Of a DNA stretch of 64,000 nucleotides, positions 9,418-17,975 are shown piece after piece (position 1 is the stretch's first letter; every line of letters begins with the position of its first letter). Location of the stretch: positions 620,001-684,000 of the forward strand of contig CP060501.1 in the NCBI GenBank assembly GCA_024760545.1, written 5' to 3'. Origin of the DNA: Nitrospira sp. GTDB taxonomy: Bacteria; Nitrospirota; Nitrospiria; Nitrospirales; Nitrospiraceae. The notes beneath the pieces are model-generated. The model had not been told where the DNA came from. It did not search any database and worked only from the letters and a program-made list of their open reading frames with translations. A program made the translations under genes and the position numbers.

Positions 9418-10079
9418 CATGGCGTATCAAGACTATCGGCAAAGGCCTCGCGAGGTGCGGCCTTTTCGTACAGCGAGTCAAACTCCTGCGATTGAAAGTC
9501 ATAGACCCATATATCCCCGGTTGAAATGGAATACACCCACCCATGAAGATCCACTTGGCCTCTACGTAGTTGAAGGGCTACCGACGGATGTGTGCGAAGG
9601 TGTTCCAGTTGGGCGTGGACGTTCTCCTGGGTCGTCTTGATGAGACGATTGTCGCCGTCGATATCTGCATACATCTCCTGCATCAATCGTCTGGTGGTCT
9701 CGGCCTGCCCCATCCATTCTTTGACCGCCGGTAAGTTCTGTACGTCATCCGGACGCAACAGAGCCTTCATAACACCGCAATCCGTATGGCCACAGACAAT
9801 GATGTGCGGCACCTTCAAAACCGCCATCGCGTATTCGATTGTCGCAGTCGTACCGCCCTGCATCGACCCATACGGGGGCACAAGGTTCCCGGCATTTCTC
9901 AAAATAAACAACTCACCCGGGTCGGCCTGTGTCAGAAGTGTGGGGTCGACTCGCGAGTCGGAACAGGTAATGAAGAGTGCTCGAGGAGCCTGACTTTGAG
10001 ACAGACGCGTGAACAGTGCTTTCTTATTCCCGAACACTTCACTACGAAACTTCAAGAAGCCTTTGACAAGCTTTTCCAT
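9405..10079 (-). CDS. Beta-class carbonic anhydrase
   Basis: Interconverts CO2 and bicarbonate. 224 residues. All zinc and catalytic residues are present: Cys39, Asp41 and Arg43 in CSDSRVDP, and His98 and Cys101 in GHTDCGVM. No signal peptide, so cytoplasmic. It lies 140 bases downstream of the SulP-carbonic anhydrase fusion on the same strand, suggesting joint function in bicarbonate supply for carbon fixation or pH balance. Confidence 0.95.
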   Translation of the reverse strand: MEKLVKGFLKFRSEVFGNKKALFTRLSQSQAPRALFITCSDSRVDPTLLTQADPGELFILRNAGNLVPPYGSMQGGTTATIEYAMAVLKVPHIIVCGHTDCGVMKALLRPDDVQNLPAVKEWMGQAETTRRLMQEMYADIDGDNRLIKTTQENVHAQLEHLRTHPSVALQLRRGQVDLHGWVYSISTGDIWVYDFQSQEFDSLYEKAAPREAFADSLDTPCGKR

Positions 10080-10219
10080 GATCGAGCCTCATTCTTATCG
10101 CCAACCGGTCGCGATAAGTCATCATCACAATGGTCAGAAATGCCAATCTCCGTTACTACCGTAACTCGCGCGCAGATACGCGCTCGCTTTCTCACCGTTG
10201 ATCCCGCGTAGAACGCACG

Positions 10220-12511
10220 TCAGCGACGATCGTCCACGACTCGATGCGACATCGGTAGTCCGTGTTCTTCGCTCTCACACACCTCATCGGGCAAGAACTC
10301 GACTCCTCCCGTGACAACGTCGTACATCGCGCCAACGATCGCGAGCCGTTTCTTACTCATAAGACCGTCGATCGTTTCACTTCTCTCCCGCAGTTGTTCA
10401 ACGACTCGCGCAACATTCCGGCTGGCAACGACATCGACGAACGCGACTGTTTCGTCGATGGATCGCCCCGGCTCAGCTGATCCGGTCGCTTGGTCGGCCG
10501 CTTGCTGAAGATTGCTGACGATGTAATCGAAGTGCTCGCACCCGATCGCTTCGGTCGCCGTTTGCGGGGAACCGAGGAGCTTGACGGCCTCCGTGACCGC
10601 ACCGCACCGTGTATGCCCCATGACAAGAATGAGTTTCGCTCCGGCTACTGCGCAGCCGTATTCCGCACTGGCAATCACCGTTCGGCTTGAAATGTTGCCG
10701 GCGATGCGGACACTGAAGATATCGCCCATACCCAAGTCAAACACTCGCTCTGCAGGCGTCGGAGAATCGATGCAGCTGAGGACAACGGCTAACGGATGCT
10801 GCGCCTCGGCCGGCGCCCGGACTTGCCGGTTGAAATCTCGCGTCAGACGCCGCCCGGTACGGGCTCGTTCATGGCCGTCTTTTAGAATTTGCAGAACCTG
10901 GAGCGGCGTGATGGTGTCTTGGAGTCCGCGGGTTGAATAATCCACATACTGAATCTGGTCCTCAAAGTTGTACTCATTCCGAAATCCGACAAGACTGACT
11001 TCGACACCGTGAACAGGCCCCGTTTGTTCTTTGAAATCCCGGATCAAGTCCAATATGTCCGGATCGATGTAGTCGGTGCTCCGTGCGTCCAGGAGAACAC
11101 GGCCGTTGCGGGGCACTTCATCCAACACTTTCGACAGGGCGGCACGATTCAAGAAGCTCACCTGGTCGGCCAATTTGATGTGCACCACATCACCACCTAG
11201 ATGCTTCTCCACAAAGCGGTGTACCGGCCGGCGCATATTGCTGTTCAGGATGAAGCCGATCGCCACGACGAGTCCGATCACGATACCAATCAAGAGGTCG
11301 GTGAACACAATAGCCGCCACCGTGATCGCGAACGGAATGAATTGGTAACGGCCATCGTTCCACATTTGCTTGATCAAAGCAGGGCTGGCCAGTTTAATGC
11401 CGGTCATCAGCAAGATGGCCGCCAGACAAGATAACGGAATAGCATTCAACCATGTGGGTATGAGGGGAACGCTGATCAACAACAACATGCCGTGAAGAAG
11501 CGCGGACAGTTTTGTTTTTCCACCGGCGTTGACGTTGACGGATCCGCGGATGACCACGGACGTGACCGGAAGTCCGCCGACCAGTCCGCAAGCCATATTT
11601 CCGATGCCTTGAGCCACTAGTTCCTGGCTCGGCGGTGAGGTCCGTTGCTGCGAGTCCAGTCGATCGACTGCCTGCAGATTCAGCAAGGTTTCAAGAGAGG
11701 CCACGACGGCAAGGGTAATACCCGCAGTATAGATTGCAGGATTCGCCCACTGCGAGAAGTCCGGCCGCGGAAGGAGCCCGAAGAGTTCGCCCAAGTCGCT
11801 CGCCATCGGTACTTGAACCAAATGACTCGCCTTGATGAGCCAGGGATCGCCGAGTTGCTCAAACCACCACGCCACTCCGATCCCGAAGAGGACCACCGCG
11901 ACGGGAGGGGGAACTAATGACTTCTTCAGCGGCTTCCACTTGTCCCAAAGCACGAGCAGCGCAATGGATCCCAGCCCTATCATGGCGGAGCCCAGCTGAA
12001 AATCACCGAACATACGAAAAATCTCAGAAAACGTCGTTTCGAGATTCGGTTGGAAAAAGGCCATTTCTCCTTCAGGGTTTGGATCATGGCCGACGAGATG
12101 CGGAATTTGCTTCAAGACAATGATCACACCGATCGCGGCTAGCAACCCTTTGATCACGCTGGACGGAACGAACGCGGCGATGAATCCTCCCTTGGCCGCA
12201 CCCAGGACGACTTGAAGAAACCCAGCAAAAATCACAGCCATGAGAAAAACGGAAAATGACCCAAGTGATAGGATTTGGGCGGCGACGATTGCCGTCAGAC
12301 CAGCGGCCGGTCCGCTGACGCTGGTGTGCGATCCGCTGAACATTCCCACCACGATGCCGCCGATAATCCCGGCCAATAACCCGGACACCAGCGGCGCGCC
12401 GGAAGCGAGCGCAATCCCCAGGCATAAGGGCAATGCCACAAAAAACACAACGAGGCCCGCTTTGGCGTCAGCTGCGAGAGTACTCAACGATATGCCGTTC
12501 ATTGCTGACAT
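10220..12511 (-). CDS. SulP anion transporter fused to a carbonic anhydrase domain
   Basis: 763 residues from the ATG at 12511, preferred to a GTG at 12532 because a GGGAAGAG-like site precedes it. Residues 1-420 are the SulP membrane domain (GLVVFFVALPLCLGIALASG, VSGPAAGLTAIVA, VTSVVIRGSVNVNAGGKTK), followed by a STAS-like segment and a C-terminal beta-carbonic anhydrase domain. SulP-CA fusions are thought to couple bicarbonate uptake to CO2 hydration. Zinc ligands are kept (Cys580, His633, Cys636) and so is Asp582, but the Arg two residues after it, half of the Asp-Arg dyad, is Pro584 (codon CCG). The CA domain may therefore be weak or inactive. A complete CA is encoded just downstream. Confidence 0.9.
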   Translation of the reverse strand: MSAMNGISLSTLAADAKAGLVVFFVALPLCLGIALASGAPLVSGLLAGIIGGIVVGMFSGSHTSVSGPAAGLTAIVAAQILSLGSFSVFLMAVIFAGFLQVVLGAAKGGFIAAFVPSSVIKGLLAAIGVIIVLKQIPHLVGHDPNPEGEMAFFQPNLETTFSEIFRMFGDFQLGSAMIGLGSIALLVLWDKWKPLKKSLVPPPVAVVLFGIGVAWWFEQLGDPWLIKASHLVQVPMASDLGELFGLLPRPDFSQWANPAIYTAGITLAVVASLETLLNLQAVDRLDSQQRTSPPSQELVAQGIGNMACGLVGGLPVTSVVIRGSVNVNAGGKTKLSALLHGMLLLISVPLIPTWLNAIPLSCLAAILLMTGIKLASPALIKQMWNDGRYQFIPFAITVAAIVFTDLLIGIVIGLVVAIGFILNSNMRRPVHRFVEKHLGGDVVHIKLADQVSFLNRAALSKVLDEVPRNGRVLLDARSTDYIDPDILDLIRDFKEQTGPVHGVEVSLVGFRNEYNFEDQIQYVDYSTRGLQDTITPLQVLQILKDGHERARTGRRLTRDFNRQVRAPAEAQHPLAVVLSCIDSPTPAERVFDLGMGDIFSVRIAGNISSRTVIASAEYGCAVAGAKLILVMGHTRCGAVTEAVKLLGSPQTATEAIGCEHFDYIVSNLQQAADQATGSAEPGRSIDETVAFVDVVASRNVARVVEQLRERSETIDGLMSKKRLAIVGAMYDVVTGGVEFLPDEVCESEEHGLPMSHRVVDDRR

Positions 12512-12624
12512 GGGATGGTCTCTTCCCTTCACCGGATTCGACTTGCAACTCTACCGTTGCCAATATGAGAGCCGGCTCGACATGTATCTGAGTCGGCCCT
12601 TTGCGAATGATTCTCCAGCGATCA

Positions 12625-13233
12625 TCAGAATCGGCTGGACCCTCTCGTGTGGAAATGCAACTTCACCAATCGCTTCACAGGCGATTCAAGTGGAGCAACC
12701 AGAGTCGGGCAGCCCTTTGCTTGGAGTATATTTCCAAAATGCTCCGGATCGACCTGTTGTTCATTAGACACGTGCCGTGTGATCCAGCCCGAAAAGAATC
12801 CAGTGTGCATCTCAAGCTCCCATGTCCCTAGAGAAGTACATTCTCGCGAGCTAATGGTAAAGGTCGTCGGAAGCAAGACGTGCCATATGCCGCGGAGGCT
12901 CTCGAAGCTGATGTCAGTGACACGGTAAGAACCAGTTGGAAGCTTCATCACGAATTGACCGTCGATAGGAATATGGGAAATCAGAAAGCGCTTTCCGTGC
13001 GTCTCATCTTCAACCCACCATTTCATAATTCCCGGCCACTTCAGCCCGGTTGACTGGTCTTTTCCATTCCGAGTCAGATGAATCGTGCCGAATAATAATC
13101 CCTGATTCTCTTCCGCTATCGAAATCTCCGAAGGCGGGACGGGTTTGATAACGGTGGTACAACCGAATAAAAATCCCGTAGATAGGAGAAGGACACTTGC
13201 CAGGACGCCCTGACGAAGAATTGAATAACTCAT
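12625..13233 (-). CDS. Lipoprotein, paralogue A
   Basis: 202 residues from the ATG at 13233, which follows an AGGAGG site. The signal peptide ends in the lipobox FLFGC, then TTVIKPV, so it is a predicted lipoprotein. It is a clear paralogue of the next upstream gene: shared elements include GLLFG, the KLPxGSYRV segment, SFxSLxGIWHxxLPTTF, the CTSLGxWEL block and a GWIT segment. No known domain is recognised; the periodic short beta-like strands suggest a beta-sandwich. Genes on both sides encode envelope proteins. Function is unknown. Confidence 0.8.
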   Translation of the reverse strand: MSYSILRQGVLASVLLLSTGFLFGCTTVIKPVPPSEISIAEENQGLLFGTIHLTRNGKDQSTGLKWPGIMKWWVEDETHGKRFLISHIPIDGQFVMKLPTGSYRVTDISFESLRGIWHVLLPTTFTISSRECTSLGTWELEMHTGFFSGWITRHVSNEQQVDPEHFGNILQAKGCPTLVAPLESPVKRLVKLHFHTRGSSRF

Positions 13234-13260
13234 GATAACCCTCCTTTGACTTCTGGGAAT

Positions 13261-13287
13261 GGGGGTGGATCTATGACATCCACCCCC
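13261..13287 (-). other. Perfect hairpin between the two lipoprotein genes
   Basis: GGGGGTGGAT (13261-13270) and ATCCACCCCC (13278-13287) form a 10-bp perfect stem with a 7-base loop, placed between the stop of the first lipoprotein gene and the ribosome binding site of the second. There is no T-run, so an attenuator, processing site or 3' stabilising stem is more likely than a simple terminator. Confidence 0.6.
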
Positions 13288-13328
13288 TGGCAAATATCGT
13301 TGCGCGATAACATGCTCTGCTGTGAACA

Positions 13329-13940
13329 TCAGTCAGAATAGTTCAGTCCTGAACCCCTATTTTGAAAGGCTAATTTGCTTCTCATAGACGCGTCAAAAAG
13401 AACGCCCAACGAAGGACAGTCTCTCGCAGCAAGAGCCTGCTGTAGTTCATCCTGCGTGAGTTCGAGATCCTCAAGGACTTGTCCCGTTATCCATCCCGTG
13501 GAAAATCTTGTCTCTCTCTGGAGCTCCCATATCCCCAGCGATGTACATCCTCGTGGCTGGATGTGAAATGTGGTGGGGAGTGCTGCGTGCCATATCCCTA
13601 TTAGGCTGTCGAAGCTGATACCTTTGACGCGATATGAGCCGGCCGGCAGCTTCAGCACAAATGGGCCATCCGTAGGAAGATCGGCGACCACGACGTGTTT
13701 TCCCCTTGTTTCTTCCTCCAACGTCCATCTCATACCCTGCGGTGGCTGGATTCCTTCCGTCCGGCCGGTTCCGAACCACGTCAGTCGCGTGTGTCCGAAC
13801 AACAATCCGTGGCTCCCATCCGTCGATACAGTGGCTGAATCCGATAAAGGCGCGACGACCGTCGTGCAACCGGATGCGAGCCCGCCCAGAAAAAGAAAGC
13901 TGGCCAACATGAGACCATGACGAAAACTTCGGCTGTTCAT
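13329..13940 (-). CDS. Lipoprotein, paralogue B
   Basis: 203 residues with a signal peptide and lipobox LASGC followed by TTVVAPL, so predicted to be lipid-anchored. Start ATG at 13940 follows AGGGAGGGAG. It shares with the downstream gene the HGLLFG, KLPAGSYRV, SLIGIWHAALPTTF, CTSLGIWEL and GWITG elements, so the two arose by tandem duplication. Function is unknown. Its place between small exported proteins and a bicarbonate transporter gives no firm clue. Confidence 0.8.
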   Translation of the reverse strand: MNSRSFRHGLMLASFLFLGGLASGCTTVVAPLSDSATVSTDGSHGLLFGHTRLTWFGTGRTEGIQPPQGMRWTLEEETRGKHVVVADLPTDGPFVLKLPAGSYRVKGISFDSLIGIWHAALPTTFHIQPRGCTSLGIWELQRETRFSTGWITGQVLEDLELTQDELQQALAARDCPSLGVLFDASMRSKLAFQNRGSGLNYSD

Positions 13941-14086
13941 ACAACTCCCTCCCTATTTGACGCACGCGTGAAGATGGCTTTGAGGCGCTTCGCGTCGCAT
14001 GCAGCAATCAGACTCAGCATTGCTTGGCGGCCCCACACGGGCCTCAAGCGGCATCTCTCTTGATGCAATGACGCCAAGAAGATTGG

Positions 14087-14383
14087 CTAGATAGCGGGAG
14101 GACGAAACACGGAGGTCAGCAAAATCGGAAGTTGAAGTATGTGACGGAATTCGGAAAGCAGGTGCAGGAGACTGGGTCTCACCGGCCTAGGCAACGACGG
14201 AAGAATAGAAGGATCTTCAGATACAGACTCCATTAAAGTGTCTGGAGAATCGAGCAGACCCAGGAGCGTGACTGGCATTCCAAGCATCTGCGTGACCACA
14301 CAGACACACAGAACTAAGACCAAACAGACCAATCCGGACCCAGCGTAAGCGGAATGAAATGTATGTAAGCCTATCTGTCTCAT
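14087..14383 (-). CDS. Small exported protein with MLGMPVTL motif, paralogue 1
   Basis: About 98 residues from the ATG at 14383; no strong ribosome binding site is visible, so the start is uncertain. One N-terminal hydrophobic helix (GLVCLVLVLCVCVVTQMLGM) acts as signal or anchor. It is followed by PVTLLGLLDSPD, MESVSEDPSILPSLPRPVRP and a C-terminal LLTSVFRPP. The gene at 14921-15196 shares the same order of blocks, so the two are paralogues. No known family is recognised. The C-terminal TSVFxPP is conserved between them, which suggests a functional tail. Confidence 0.65.
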   Translation of the reverse strand: MRQIGLHTFHSAYAGSGLVCLVLVLCVCVVTQMLGMPVTLLGLLDSPDTLMESVSEDPSILPSLPRPVRPSLLHLLSEFRHILQLPILLTSVFRPPAI

Positions 14384-14454
14384 TGGAACAATTTGCTGTC
14401 TATTCAGAGGAGATACGGAGGAAAAGGCGCTTCTCCCCCGTATCTCCTGAAAGG

Positions 14455-14769
14455 TCAACGGTTCATCGGCATCATGTAATCATGTGCAGAGCATTTGTCC
14501 ATTTCTTTCGGAATTCCATCTAGCCCTGCCATGTGCCAATCCGGCCTCCTCTGATCGCCTGTTACCATTGAACCCGCTAGACAGGCCGATGATGAATCTG
14601 CTTCCTCGATCTCCACAATTCTCTGATCGCCTGACACCTCCATGACCACGCCGTTTTTACCTTGGTCGGTCATGAGATCACCGTTCGCAAATGCGGTTGA
14701 TGCGGCAAGCAACCCGATCGCCGCCGCGATGGACAACAATCCTTTTGTAGACATCGTAATCAGTGTCAT
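14455..14769 (-). CDS. Small periplasmic protein
   Basis: 104 residues from the ATG at 14769, preceded by GGAAAGGAAGGG. The signal peptide ends near STAFA-NG. The mature part is about 77 residues, with two Cys (one in SSACLAG, one in MDKCSAHDY), and is Met/His-rich at the C-terminus (SAHDYMMPMNR), which could bind a metal. No known domain. It sits between the two MLGMPVTL paralogues on the same strand, so the three may be co-transcribed. Confidence 0.65.
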   Translation of the reverse strand: MTLITMSTKGLLSIAAAIGLLAASTAFANGDLMTDQGKNGVVMEVSGDQRIVEIEEADSSSACLAGSMVTGDQRRPDWHMAGLDGIPKEMDKCSAHDYMMPMNR

Positions 14770-14920
14770 GTTTCCCTTCCTTTCCAGAATTGAGCGCGTC
14801 GTAACACGCATCAACCGGGTCCGTTCAGAATGTTCCAGGAATCCGGCGCGCCACCTTCCGCACAGTCATCCTCAGCGATGAGGCGGCGAACAGGACGCGC
14901 GAAGTCAGTTCGAACGGGTG

Positions 14921-15196
14921 CTACGCTTGGGGAGGGTGAAAGACCGACGTCACAAAGACAGGTAAATAGATCGAGGCTTGTACATCAGTATGTAGACTCC
15001 GTGCGTGTGCCGCTCTGGGTCTGGGCACTGTCGGCGGAAAAGAAAAATCTTCAGATACGGACTCCAGAAATACGTCGGACGATGATGCCATCAGGCTGAA
15101 TAACGTGACCGGCATCCCGAGCATCTGGGCCAACACACAGACACACAGAAAGAGGATCACGCATGCCGAACCCATCATCCGATGCGCAGCTTTCAT
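14921..15196 (-). CDS. Small exported protein with MLGMPVTL motif, paralogue 2
   Basis: About 91 residues if it starts at the ATG at 15196; ATGs further upstream (to 15229) are possible and none has a strong ribosome binding site. One hydrophobic helix (ACVILFLCVCVLAQMLGM) is followed by PVTLFSLMASSSD, LESVSEDFSFPPTVPRPR and a C-terminal VTSVFHPP, matching the order in the gene at 14087-14383. Export or membrane anchoring is predicted. Function unknown. Confidence 0.65.
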   Translation of the reverse strand: MKAAHRMMGSACVILFLCVCVLAQMLGMPVTLFSLMASSSDVFLESVSEDFSFPPTVPRPRAAHARSLHTDVQASIYLPVFVTSVFHPPQA

Positions 15197-15381
15197 TGGA
15201 TTCCCAGTATTCATAGCTTTGAACATCACAATTTCACTATACCGCGACTTCTAGATGGACGCAAGGTGACGGCATGACTTGCTATGCTCAATGCGATATA
15301 CCGCGTATACCATTCTCCCAAGTTGTCTTTATCGGCCCACCAACAAAGAGAAGAGTGTCCCTGAATCTCTGGTGAAACAAT

Positions 15382-15729
15382 TCAGGTCATTCGTCGATCA
15401 GACCAAGCATAGGCCGCACCAAAACAGAGACCGGCCACCGCCGCCTGAATGAATGCGTCTTCCGCATGAATGGCAATAGACCACCAAAGAATGGCAGCGA
15501 TGAGACCTGCCACTCCTCCTAGAAGAATCTTGCCGCCAGCAAGTCTGAGCCAATCCGTGAACACTACCCAAGTGGTCATATACACCGCCCCAGCGGCAAT
15601 CGCGGCCCAAAGATGCATGAGGTCACGCTTGAAAAACCAAACTTGGATCGCTCCGGCGATCGCGCCGAGAATGATGCCTGTGATCGCTCTTTTTACCAAC
15701 ACAGAATAGTGAAACGTGATGTCAGCCAA
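15382..15729 (-). CDS. Small integral membrane protein
   Basis: 115 residues with four likely membrane helices (AITGIILGAIAGAIQVWFF, LWAAIAAGAVYMTTWVVF, ILLGGVAGLIAAILWWSI, FIQAAVAGLCFGAAYAW) and short charged loops. No signature of a known family is recognised. It lies 150 bases upstream of the small exported proteins and 64 bases downstream of the reductase fusion, all on the minus strand. Confidence 0.65.
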   Translation of the reverse strand: MADITFHYSVLVKRAITGIILGAIAGAIQVWFFKRDLMHLWAAIAAGAVYMTTWVVFTDWLRLAGGKILLGGVAGLIAAILWWSIAIHAEDAFIQAAVAGLCFGAAYAWSDRRMT

Positions 15730-15793
15730 TCCATCCCCACTTTAAAACGTACAGGTCTGTGCGTCGGCAATCATGAAGATTCGCTTGCCGTCT

Positions 15794-17149
15794 TCAGTCA
15801 GGCTGTGTAGCCGGTGGGCAAGTTGTTTGCCTTGTGTCGCGCCCAGGTCCCTTGGTGATTTCAATTCGGGCCACGCCTTTGACATTGGCGCAGAGATCGC
15901 CAAGCCCCGGTGTCACGAGCCGAAATGGGCCGCCCTTGGCTTCCGGTAAAGCTGCCCCATCGAGTTCATACACCAACACCCCGTACTCCTTTGCCTGTTG
16001 TAGTGTGAGACAGGCCGAGTACTTCCCGTCCGCTGCATGAAACGCCACGTGATCTGCCCCGATGGACAAGGCCGGAATATCGAGCAGCCCGCTCAAACGG
16101 ATCCCCCGACCCTTCATACCCGGCATGACCGTCGAAATATCCACGTGATGCTCAGCCGATAATGAAGCCATCGTCGCATGATCGAAGGATAGCGGCTGCA
16201 CAACAGCCCCATCGATGGTCACGATGCCGCTACCGGTCCGCTCCTTGTCGGTCATTGCCTGGATCATTGCCGTGAGGGCCTCATTCACAGGAACCGGAAT
16301 GCCGAGCTTGCGCCCTTGCTCCACGATAAACCCGTTCAAATACTCAATCTCCGTCGGTCGCCCCGCTTTCCAATCGTCATACATGGAGGTATGGATGTCG
16401 CGAATTTCCTGTGATGCCTTCACGACCCGTTCGGCCATATCCGAGGGCAGGGGCACTTTGAGCGTCGCCGCAACGGCCGCTACTTCTCCGACGATCTGCC
16501 GGATCACGCCCATCATCTCGGAATGGTCAAGCGCTTTGGCCACTCTGTCGTTCATCAGCACAGTCATGGGATTGAACACGCAATTCCAGCACATCTTCTC
16601 CCATTTGGCGCGCCGAATATCCTTCGACAACTGACAGGGAATGCCGGCTGAGGCAAAGAGATCGCGGATTTTGAGAAGCCGACCGCTCTCATATCCCATC
16701 AGTTCGCCGATGGCCACCGCCCCTTTCTTATAGTGATCAATGACCCCAGGCGCAGAAATCTTCGAATAGATATAGGCCACTCCCCCGACGACGCCATCAC
16801 GATTGATTCGAGCAATGAGCCGGTCTTCGGTATCGACACCGTTCTGCAAGGTGAGAATCACCGTGTGTTCGGTGAGCGCAGGCTCAAGTTGCCCCATGAC
16901 TTCATCAAGATCGTACGCTTTGACGCCGAGGATGATGAGATCGGGACGCGGCAGCTCCCGCACATCCGACGCCGCCGTCGGTCGGACCGTGAACGATGCG
17001 TTCGTGCTCCGAATCGTCAATCCGTTTTGGCGGACGGCTGCGAGCGTTTTTGGCCGGAGAAGGAATGCGACATCTGGATTGTTCTTGGCCAAGTGGGCTC
17101 CAAAGAACCCTCCCACGGACCCGGCTCCGACGATCAAGATCTGTTTCAT
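15794..17149 (-). CDS. Ketopantoate-reductase-like protein fused to a molybdopterin-oxidoreductase-like domain
   Basis: 451 residues, against about 300 for typical PanE. Residues 1-310 are a complete 2-dehydropantoate 2-reductase-type enzyme: NADPH loop GAGSVGGFFGAHL, ILTLQNGVD, the AKWEKMCWNCVFNPMTVL catalytic region and MYDDWKAGRPTEIEYLNG. Residues about 315-435 resemble the core of the oxidoreductase molybdopterin-binding fold (VTIDGAVVQPLSFD, HVAFHAADGKYSACLTL, VLVYELDGAALPEAKGGPFR, LVTPG). The Cys that holds molybdenum in sulfite-oxidase-type enzymes is not obvious, so this part may be a non-catalytic version. Whether it still makes pantoate or reduces another 2-oxo acid is open. Confidence 0.8.
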   Translation of the reverse strand: MKQILIVGAGSVGGFFGAHLAKNNPDVAFLLRPKTLAAVRQNGLTIRSTNASFTVRPTAASDVRELPRPDLIILGVKAYDLDEVMGQLEPALTEHTVILTLQNGVDTEDRLIARINRDGVVGGVAYIYSKISAPGVIDHYKKGAVAIGELMGYESGRLLKIRDLFASAGIPCQLSKDIRRAKWEKMCWNCVFNPMTVLMNDRVAKALDHSEMMGVIRQIVGEVAAVAATLKVPLPSDMAERVVKASQEIRDIHTSMYDDWKAGRPTEIEYLNGFIVEQGRKLGIPVPVNEALTAMIQAMTDKERTGSGIVTIDGAVVQPLSFDHATMASLSAEHHVDISTVMPGMKGRGIRLSGLLDIPALSIGADHVAFHAADGKYSACLTLQQAKEYGVLVYELDGAALPEAKGGPFRLVTPGLGDLCANVKGVARIEITKGPGRDTRQTTCPPATQPD

Positions 17150-17240
17150 TGGCGATCCTCATTCCATTGCATATCAAGCGGGCGTACTATAGCATGCCGC
17201 TCCACAGCGACACAGTAACCTTATCCCTCCGTTTACAGAC

Positions 17241-17975
17241 ATGTCTGGTGGATCGAATCTCACACTCTTGAAGGAAAAGCTTTCCTCCGCCGGATCGATT
17301 ACTGTGTTGACCGGCGCGGGCATTTCCGCTGATAGCGGTGTGCCGACCTTTCGCGGCACGGACGGCTTGTGGCGCAACTTTCGAGCCGAGGACCTCGCAA
17401 CACCGGAAGCTTTTGAGCGTGATCCCCGACTCGTCTGGGAGTGGTACAACTGGCGACGCGAACTGATCGCCGCAAAACTGCCGAATGCGGCTCACAACGC
17501 TGTGGTTGAACTCGAGCGGCGCTGCGCGGACTTTTGGCTGATCACTCAGAACGTGGATGGGTTGCATCGCGACGCAGGCTCACAGAAACTCACCGAGATT
17601 CATGGCAACATCTGGAAAGTTCGCTGCACTGATTGTGGCACGGTGGACAACAACCACGACGTGCCCATTGCCATCTTGCCTACGTGTCGGCGTTGCGGGT
17701 CGTTGCTCCGCCCACACATCGTCTGGTTCGGCGAATCCCTGCTTGCCGAGGACATCGAGCACTGCTCTACGGTGCTCCGAAACTGCGATGTTCTGCTCGT
17801 CATTGGGACGTCGGGGGTCGTCTATCCAGCAGCGGGATTCGCATCGATCGCGAAACAGGCCGGCGCGTTCGTCGCCGAAATCAATCTCGATTCCACGCCA
17901 CAATCAGCGCTGGTCGATCTGTCGCTGCAAGGCCGCGCAAAAGAGATCGTACCGTTATTGCTCGAGCCGCTGTAA
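17241..17975 (+). CDS. NAD-dependent protein deacylase, class III sirtuin
   Basis: 244 residues. GAGISADSGVPTFRG (25-39) binds NAD, TQNVDGLH and EIHGN carry the catalytic region, and two CxxC pairs (CTDC, CRRC) bind zinc. Tyr69 and Arg72 in WYNWRREL are the acyl-binding pair that marks class III enzymes such as SIRT5/CobB, which prefer succinyl or malonyl lysine to acetyl. It ends convergently with the HAD gene with a 21-base overlap. Confidence 0.93.
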   Translation: MSGGSNLTLLKEKLSSAGSITVLTGAGISADSGVPTFRGTDGLWRNFRAEDLATPEAFERDPRLVWEWYNWRRELIAAKLPNAAHNAVVELERRCADFWLITQNVDGLHRDAGSQKLTEIHGNIWKVRCTDCGTVDNNHDVPIAILPTCRRCGSLLRPHIVWFGESLLAEDIEHCSTVLRNCDVLLVIGTSGVVYPAAGFASIAKQAGAFVAEINLDSTPQSALVDLSLQGRAKEIVPLLLEPL

